Shown here: positions 5,954 through 8,997 of the stretch, piece by piece | Position numbering within the stretch: position 1 is the first letter of the stretch | Layout: every line of letters begins with the position of its first letter | Source: Promethearchaeota archaeon | Lineage (GTDB): Archaea > Asgardarchaeota > Lokiarchaeia > Sigyniarchaeales > SOKP01 | Reading direction: 5' to 3' | Length of the DNA stretch: 8,997 nucleotides | Assembly (NCBI GenBank): GCA_004524385.1 | Contig: SDNM01000049.1 | Location: 1 to 8,997, forward strand | Notes under the pieces: generated by a model | What the model was told of the DNA's origin: nothing | Databases searched by the model: none | What the model saw: only the letters and a program-made list of their open reading frames with translations | Position numbers and translations under genes: made by a program

Positions 5954-6556
5954 ATGCCATTAGATCCCGAAACGGCAGTATATAATTTAATGCAATCTGA
6001 ACCTACTATTATTGCAGTTGCTGTTTTAAGGGGAAAGGAGATTATTTATACTACAGATAACTGGGACATTAGTGCGGATGTCGGGAGGGTTGTATCAAGT
6101 TGGGCCTCCATGAATGCTCAATTTATTATGATTTCAGGGGTAAAATATTCTTTATTACAATGTACAACTGAACGATTAGTGGCTACTTCAATTAGAGGGG
6201 AAGGGCATATAGTAGGTGCGAAAGACGAGGAACATAAAATAATTGCATATGTAGAACCTGACGGATCTATGAATGTTGCTTATATGGATACGGCAAGGTG
6301 TTTAGGAACTATAAGCTCCACTGGTCCGTATTTGGATGCAAATGCTCAATTGGGTAGAGGAGGCCCTGGTCCAGCTGCAGCCGCAGCATCAGTAGATCCC
6401 CAATTAAAAGGTGAAATTCAAGCTTTTTTAGACTGGATCAAAGATTCTGAAGGACTTTCGGGCTATATTAATTATTATCTTCAGCAAAATAATGCTCAAA
6501 TAATTTCTGAGTTGTCAAAAATTTACGCTGAATTAAGACAAATTTTCGGCGTTTAA
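5954..6556 (+). CDS. Roadblock/LC7- or longin-like domain protein with helical C-terminal tail
   Basis: A 200-residue soluble protein. The order of predicted elements in residues 1-120 is helix (PETAVYNLMQ), two strands (IIAVAVLRG, EIIYTT), helix (DVGRVVSSWASM), three strands (FIMISGVK, SLLQCTTERLVATSI, HKIIAYVEP) and helix (MNVAYMDTARCLG). This is the alpha-beta2-alpha-beta3-alpha order of roadblock/LC7 and related profilin/longin-like folds, which are abundant in Asgard archaea and often pair with small GTPases. A flexible linker rich in Gly, Pro and Ala (about 133-147) leads to a tail of two helices (150-198). No GTPase gene is nearby. Codon use is less AT-biased than in the neighbours, which may mean strong expression. 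The gene itself is certain; the fold is a judgement from pattern, with no motif match to prove it. Confidence 0.6.
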   Translation: MPLDPETAVYNLMQSEPTIIAVAVLRGKEIIYTTDNWDISADVGRVVSSWASMNAQFIMISGVKYSLLQCTTERLVATSIRGEGHIVGAKDEEHKIIAYVEPDGSMNVAYMDTARCLGTISSTGPYLDANAQLGRGGPGPAAAAASVDPQLKGEIQAFLDWIKDSEGLSGYINYYLQQNNAQIISELSKIYAELRQIFGV

Positions 6557-6655
6557 ATACTATTGAGAATAATGAATTAATTTCTAAAGATCTTATCATC
6601 GAAATTTCAAACCTATTTTTATCTCAATTTAATAATTCAATAATTTTAAGGTAAA

Positions 6656-6663
6656 TTTATAAT
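6656..6663 (+). promoter_or_regulatory. Putative TATA box of lysY
   Basis: TTTATAAT behind a purine-rich AAGGTAAA, centred 26-27 nt before the ATG at 6686. This predicts a transcription start at that ATG. The AAGG is too far upstream to serve as a ribosome site. Confidence 0.4.
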
Positions 6664-6685
6664 CCTTTTGCAATTATTGATGATT

Positions 6686-7768
6686 ATGGAAGTTGGTGTT
6701 ATCGCCGCAAGTGGTTATACAGGTGGAGAAACAGTTAGATTATTATTGTCTCATCCAAAAGTTAATTTAAATTATATTACCTCGCGTAGATTAATTTCAA
6801 AATATTTTCATTCTGTTTATCCAAATTTAAGGAATATATCAACTCTAAAATTTGAGGAATATAATATAGTCAAAGTAAAAGAAAAATGTGACGTTGTTTT
6901 TTTAGCAGTACCTCATGGAGTTTCACAAGACATGGTTCCAGAATTATTAGAAGTGGGTTTGAAAGTTATTGATTTAAGCGCGGATTTTAGAATAAAAGAT
7001 GATAAGATTTATAAAGAGTACTATAAAAAAACGCATTCTCATCCAGAATTACTTAAATCCAAAAATACGGTTTATGGTTTACCAGAGCTTCATAGAGAAG
7101 AAATTAAAACAGCTAATTTAGTAGCCGTCGCAGGTTGCCAATCTTCAAGTGCAATTTATGCTTTATATCCTTTAATTAAAGAAGGGATAATTCAAACTAA
7201 TAATATTATTGTTGATTCAAAAACCGGATCTTCTGGTTCTGGAGCGGTTGTTAACGAGGGTTCTCATCATCCTATTAGAGCAAATAGTATCCGTCCATAT
7301 AAAATGACAGGTCATCGTCATACGGCTGAAATTGAACAAGAATTAACTTTAATTTTAAAATCTAATAAGTTACAAAACGAGCAGGTTAAAGTTGGTTTTT
7401 CTGCTCATGGAGTAAATTTAGTTAGAGGGATTTTATCTACTTCCCATGTTTTTTACGATGATTCTATGGATGTAAGCGAAAAACTTTTGTTTAATACCTA
7501 TAGAACTGCCTACGGAGAGGAACCATTTGTACGTCTGATTAATCAAAAGGTGGGAATATTCAGGTTACCAGATCCTAAATTAATCATCGGTACAAATTAT
7601 TGTGATGTTGGTTTTCAACTAGACGAACATCTCAATAGAATAGTAGTATTATGTGCACTTGATAATTTAGTCAAAGGCGCTGCGGGAAATGCTATCCAAT
7701 GCATGAATATAATGTGTGGTTTTCCTGAAACCTCAGGTCTAGAATTTCCAGGGTATTTTCCTTTATAA
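6686..7768 (+). CDS. lysY: LysW-amino-adipyl/glutamyl-phosphate reductase (LysY/ArgC family)
   Basis: By family this NADPH-dependent enzyme reduces the acyl phosphate made by LysZ (or ArgB) to the semialdehyde in lysine and/or arginine synthesis. Residues from the chosen ATG (360 aa): N-terminal nucleotide loop GVIAASGYTGGETVRLL (4-20); YITSRR followed by VYPNL (44-48), which resembles LysY more than plain ArgC; VIDLSADFR (94-102); catalytic C151 in VAVAGCQSSS; substrate loop around DSKTGSSGSGA (177-187); and GHRHTAEIEQE (209-219) with the catalytic histidine region. In archaea one enzyme often serves both the aminoadipate and glutamate branches through the carrier LysW. No lysW, lysZ, lysX or argB is next to it. 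In-frame TTG (6668) and ATG (6680) also exist; 6686 is preferred because it starts right at the conserved EVGVI strand and 26 nt after a TATA box. Confidence 0.88.
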   Translation: MEVGVIAASGYTGGETVRLLLSHPKVNLNYITSRRLISKYFHSVYPNLRNISTLKFEEYNIVKVKEKCDVVFLAVPHGVSQDMVPELLEVGLKVIDLSADFRIKDDKIYKEYYKKTHSHPELLKSKNTVYGLPELHREEIKTANLVAVAGCQSSSAIYALYPLIKEGIIQTNNIIVDSKTGSSGSGAVVNEGSHHPIRANSIRPYKMTGHRHTAEIEQELTLILKSNKLQNEQVKVGFSAHGVNLVRGILSTSHVFYDDSMDVSEKLLFNTYRTAYGEEPFVRLINQKVGIFRLPDPKLIIGTNYCDVGFQLDEHLNRIVVLCALDNLVKGAAGNAIQCMNIMCGFPETSGLEFPGYFPL

Positions 7769-7817
7769 TTCACGTATTCAGTATAAATTCTTCTTTAAAT
7801 TAAAATCTAAATTTAAC

Positions 7818-7826
7818 TTTTTTTTT
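7818..7826 (+). terminator. T9 run downstream of lysY
   Basis: Nine consecutive T on the plus strand about 50 nt after the lysY stop and just before the end of the convergent zinc-ribbon gene. Such T-runs suffice for archaeal intrinsic termination. Confidence 0.5.
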
Positions 7827-7836
7827 AAATACTCTC

Positions 7837-8067
7837 TTAATTATGAAATATGGTAATTAGAATAGCAACTAAAACTGGAACTAAGCAAAGTATACAGAGA
7901 AAGGCTAAAAAACTATATCTCCAATTAATGTAATTATTAGGGTCTAAAATCACTTTGCAATTAGGGCATCGTTTAAGACCGATATATTTGATCTCTATTC
8001 CACAGTTATAACATAAAGATAACTTCACATCAGTTTTGATTTCTTTATTTGTTTCAATTTCAGACAT
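7837..8067 (-). CDS. Small zinc-ribbon protein with one C-terminal membrane segment
   Basis: A 76-residue protein with an acidic N-terminal tail, a four-cysteine zinc ribbon (C19-x2-C22-G and C34-P-N-C37) and a single hydrophobic segment from about residue 52 to 74 ending close to the C-terminus. With positive residues (R50) just before it, the ribbon most likely faces the cytoplasm and the protein is tail-anchored. Tiny zinc-ribbon membrane proteins are common in archaea and have no general function; I do not recognise this one. The ATG has a clear AGGA site 7 nt upstream. It is convergent with lysY and diverges from the ADH synthase gene. Confidence 0.72.
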   Translation of the reverse strand: MSEIETNKEIKTDVKLSLCYNCGIEIKYIGLKRCPNCKVILDPNNYINWRYSFLAFLCILCLVPVLVAILITIFHN

Positions 8068-8074
8068 TAAGAAT

Positions 8075-8078
8075 TCCT
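8075..8078 (-). promoter_or_regulatory. Shine-Dalgarno for the zinc-ribbon membrane protein
   Basis: AGGA on the minus strand with a 7 nt spacer to the ATG at 8067. It supports this short ORF as a real gene. Confidence 0.5.
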
Positions 8079-8156
8079 AAGACTTAATATTTTGATTGAA
8101 CTACTTATTAATTATAATATTTAAGTAAAATTAAATTTTAAAAGCATTGCAAAAAT

Positions 8157-8165
8157 AGGAAGTGA
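8157..8165 (+). promoter_or_regulatory. Near-consensus Shine-Dalgarno that points to an ATT start
   Basis: AGGAAGTGA differs by one base from AGGAGGTGA, the sequence complementary to the usual archaeal 16S 3' end. Seven bases later is ATT at 8173, in frame with the ADH synthase. It is the strongest ribosome site in the window and is 37 nt from the first ATG, too far to serve it. Confidence 0.65.
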
Positions 8166-8172
8166 ATTAAAT

Positions 8173-8976
8173 ATTTCGGGATATATCGGTAAAAGAATTC
8201 GAATGGAAAGAATTATGAATAGGGAGACTAACAAGACAATTATTGTTCCTATGGATCATGGATTAACTGTAGGGCCAATCAAAGGGATTGAAAAAAATTT
8301 AGGAGAGACGGTAAATAAAATTGCTTTAGGAGGTGCGAATGCTGTTTTGGGTCATATTGGAATTCCCCTTTATGCACATAGAGGATATGGTCCCGATATC
8401 GGATTGATATTGCACTTATCCGGTTCTACATCATTAAGCCCTGATTCGAATTATAAAGTGTTAGTGAATACTGTCTTGGAGGCTGTCAAATTAGGGGCTG
8501 ATGGAGTATCACTTCACATAAATGTTGGAACAAAATCAGATCCAGAGATGCTTGAAACACTAGGTAGAGTTTCGAGAGAATGCAGAGAATTTGGAATGCC
8601 GCTGCTAGCTATGATGTACCCGCGAGGAGAAAATATAGAAGATGAATACGATGTTGAGGTTGTTAAGATTGCCGCAAGAGTTGCTGCTGAATTAGGTGCG
8701 GATATCGTAAAAACTAACTGGACGGGGGATCCTGATTCTTTTAAAGAAGTAGTTAATGGTTGTATGGCTCCAGTAATTATTGCAGGAGGAGAAAAGTCTG
8801 ATATTAAAGGTATCTTGGAAATAACTAAACAATCGATAGAAGTTGGAGGATCTGGGGTAGCATATGGAAGAAATGTCTTCCAAACCGAAGATTCAACCAA
8901 AGTCGTAAGAGCACTTTGCTTGATTGTTCATAAAAATTATAATGTGGAGGAAGCGATGAAAGAGGTAAAACTCTAA
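8173..8976 (+). CDS. aroA': 2-amino-3,7-dideoxy-D-threo-hept-6-ulosonate synthase (ADH synthase), class I aldolase family
   Basis: This enzyme makes the precursor of 3-dehydroquinate in the archaeal shikimate route. It is a class I aldolase barrel. Numbered from ATT 8173 (267 aa): GKRIRMERI (6-14), IVPMDHG with D28, GPIKG (34-38), AHRGYGPDIGLILHLSGST (68-86), MMYPRG with Y149, IVKTNWTGD with Schiff-base K180, and VIIAGGEKSD plus GVAYGRN for phosphate binding. Spacing of D28, Y149 and K180 agrees with the Asp/Tyr/Lys set of the Methanocaldococcus MJ0400 enzyme (273 aa). The conserved GKxxRxERI segment begins upstream of the first ATG (8203), and no ATG, GTG or TTG lies in frame between it and the stop at 8122-8124. 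The ATT at 8173 behind a strong ribosome site is therefore preferred. If ATG 8203 is used the protein has 257 residues and lacks this segment. Fructose-bisphosphate aldolase is the main alternative. No downstream partner is visible. Confidence 0.85.
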   Translation: MSGYIGKRIRMERIMNRETNKTIIVPMDHGLTVGPIKGIEKNLGETVNKIALGGANAVLGHIGIPLYAHRGYGPDIGLILHLSGSTSLSPDSNYKVLVNTVLEAVKLGADGVSLHINVGTKSDPEMLETLGRVSRECREFGMPLLAMMYPRGENIEDEYDVEVVKIAARVAAELGADIVKTNWTGDPDSFKEVVNGCMAPVIIAGGEKSDIKGILEITKQSIEVGGSGVAYGRNVFQTEDSTKVVRALCLIVHKNYNVEEAMKEVKL

Positions 8977-8997
8977 CGCCATCTTTCTTTTTAATAT

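Noticed and set aside
6668..6685. Longer N-terminus for lysY from TTG 6668 or ATG 6680
   Set aside because: The extra residues (MQLLMI) precede the conserved first strand and have no ribosome site, while the TATA spacing favours ATG 6686. ATG 6680 cannot be fully excluded.
8514..8900. 128-codon and 63-codon minus-strand ORFs (the latter 8692-8883)
   Set aside because: Both are antisense to the ADH synthase, whose catalytic motifs are continuous on the plus strand; low-complexity Ser/Pro/Thr content is typical of a shadow.

Overview
The window is archaeal chromosomal DNA, very AT-rich, and dense in short genes. The evidence for Archaea is a TFB transcription factor, the RNA polymerase subunit P, a PAC2-type proteasome chaperone homologue, an archaeal 2-amino-3,7-dideoxyheptulosonate synthase (first step of the archaeal shikimate route), a LysW-type reductase and a small Sws1-like SWIM protein. 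The roadblock/longin-like protein at 5954-6556, the low GC and the mix of Shine-Dalgarno-led and apparently leaderless genes suggest an Asgard (Lokiarchaeia-like) archaeon. That lineage call is inference and has not been tested. No tRNA, rRNA, CRISPR array, IS element or phage gene was seen.

Layout. Positions 1-1203 (-): a GT4-type glycosyltransferase whose C-terminus runs off the left edge. Positions 1253-1645 (+): a SWIM zinc-finger protein, overlapping tail-to-tail by 12 bp with a (-) two-gene operon (2885 to 1634) of a cysteine-cluster protein (YkgJ/UPF0153-like) followed by a THUMP-less ThiI-like sulfurtransferase. Positions 3059-3871 (+): a PAC2 protein ending in a HbYX-like Leu-Tyr-Ile tail. 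On the (-) strand, TFB (5145-4222) is followed by a small rpoP gene (4089-3931) that is easy to miss because it starts with GTG. Diverging from TFB is a two-part zinc-binding protein of unknown function (5385-5849, +). The (+) strand then carries the roadblock/longin-like protein (5954-6556) and lysY/argC (6686-7768). A small zinc-ribbon membrane protein lies on (-) at 8067-7837. The shikimate-route synthase closes the window on (+). Its protein appears to begin at an ATT codon at 8173, behind a near-consensus Shine-Dalgarno, rather than at the first ATG (8203).

The genes do not form one pathway. They touch transcription initiation (TFB, RpoP), protein quality control (PAC2), recombination (SWIM), tRNA sulfuration (ThiI-like), amino-acid synthesis (LysY, ADH synthase) and surface glycosylation (GT4). 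No self-contained new system stands out. The most interesting points are the ATT start, the TFB-rpoP tandem with a CX4C variant in RpoP, the HbYX tail, the roadblock-like protein with a helical tail, and the unknown zinc protein beside TFB. No gene-free stretch reaches 300 bases; the longest is 5146-5384.
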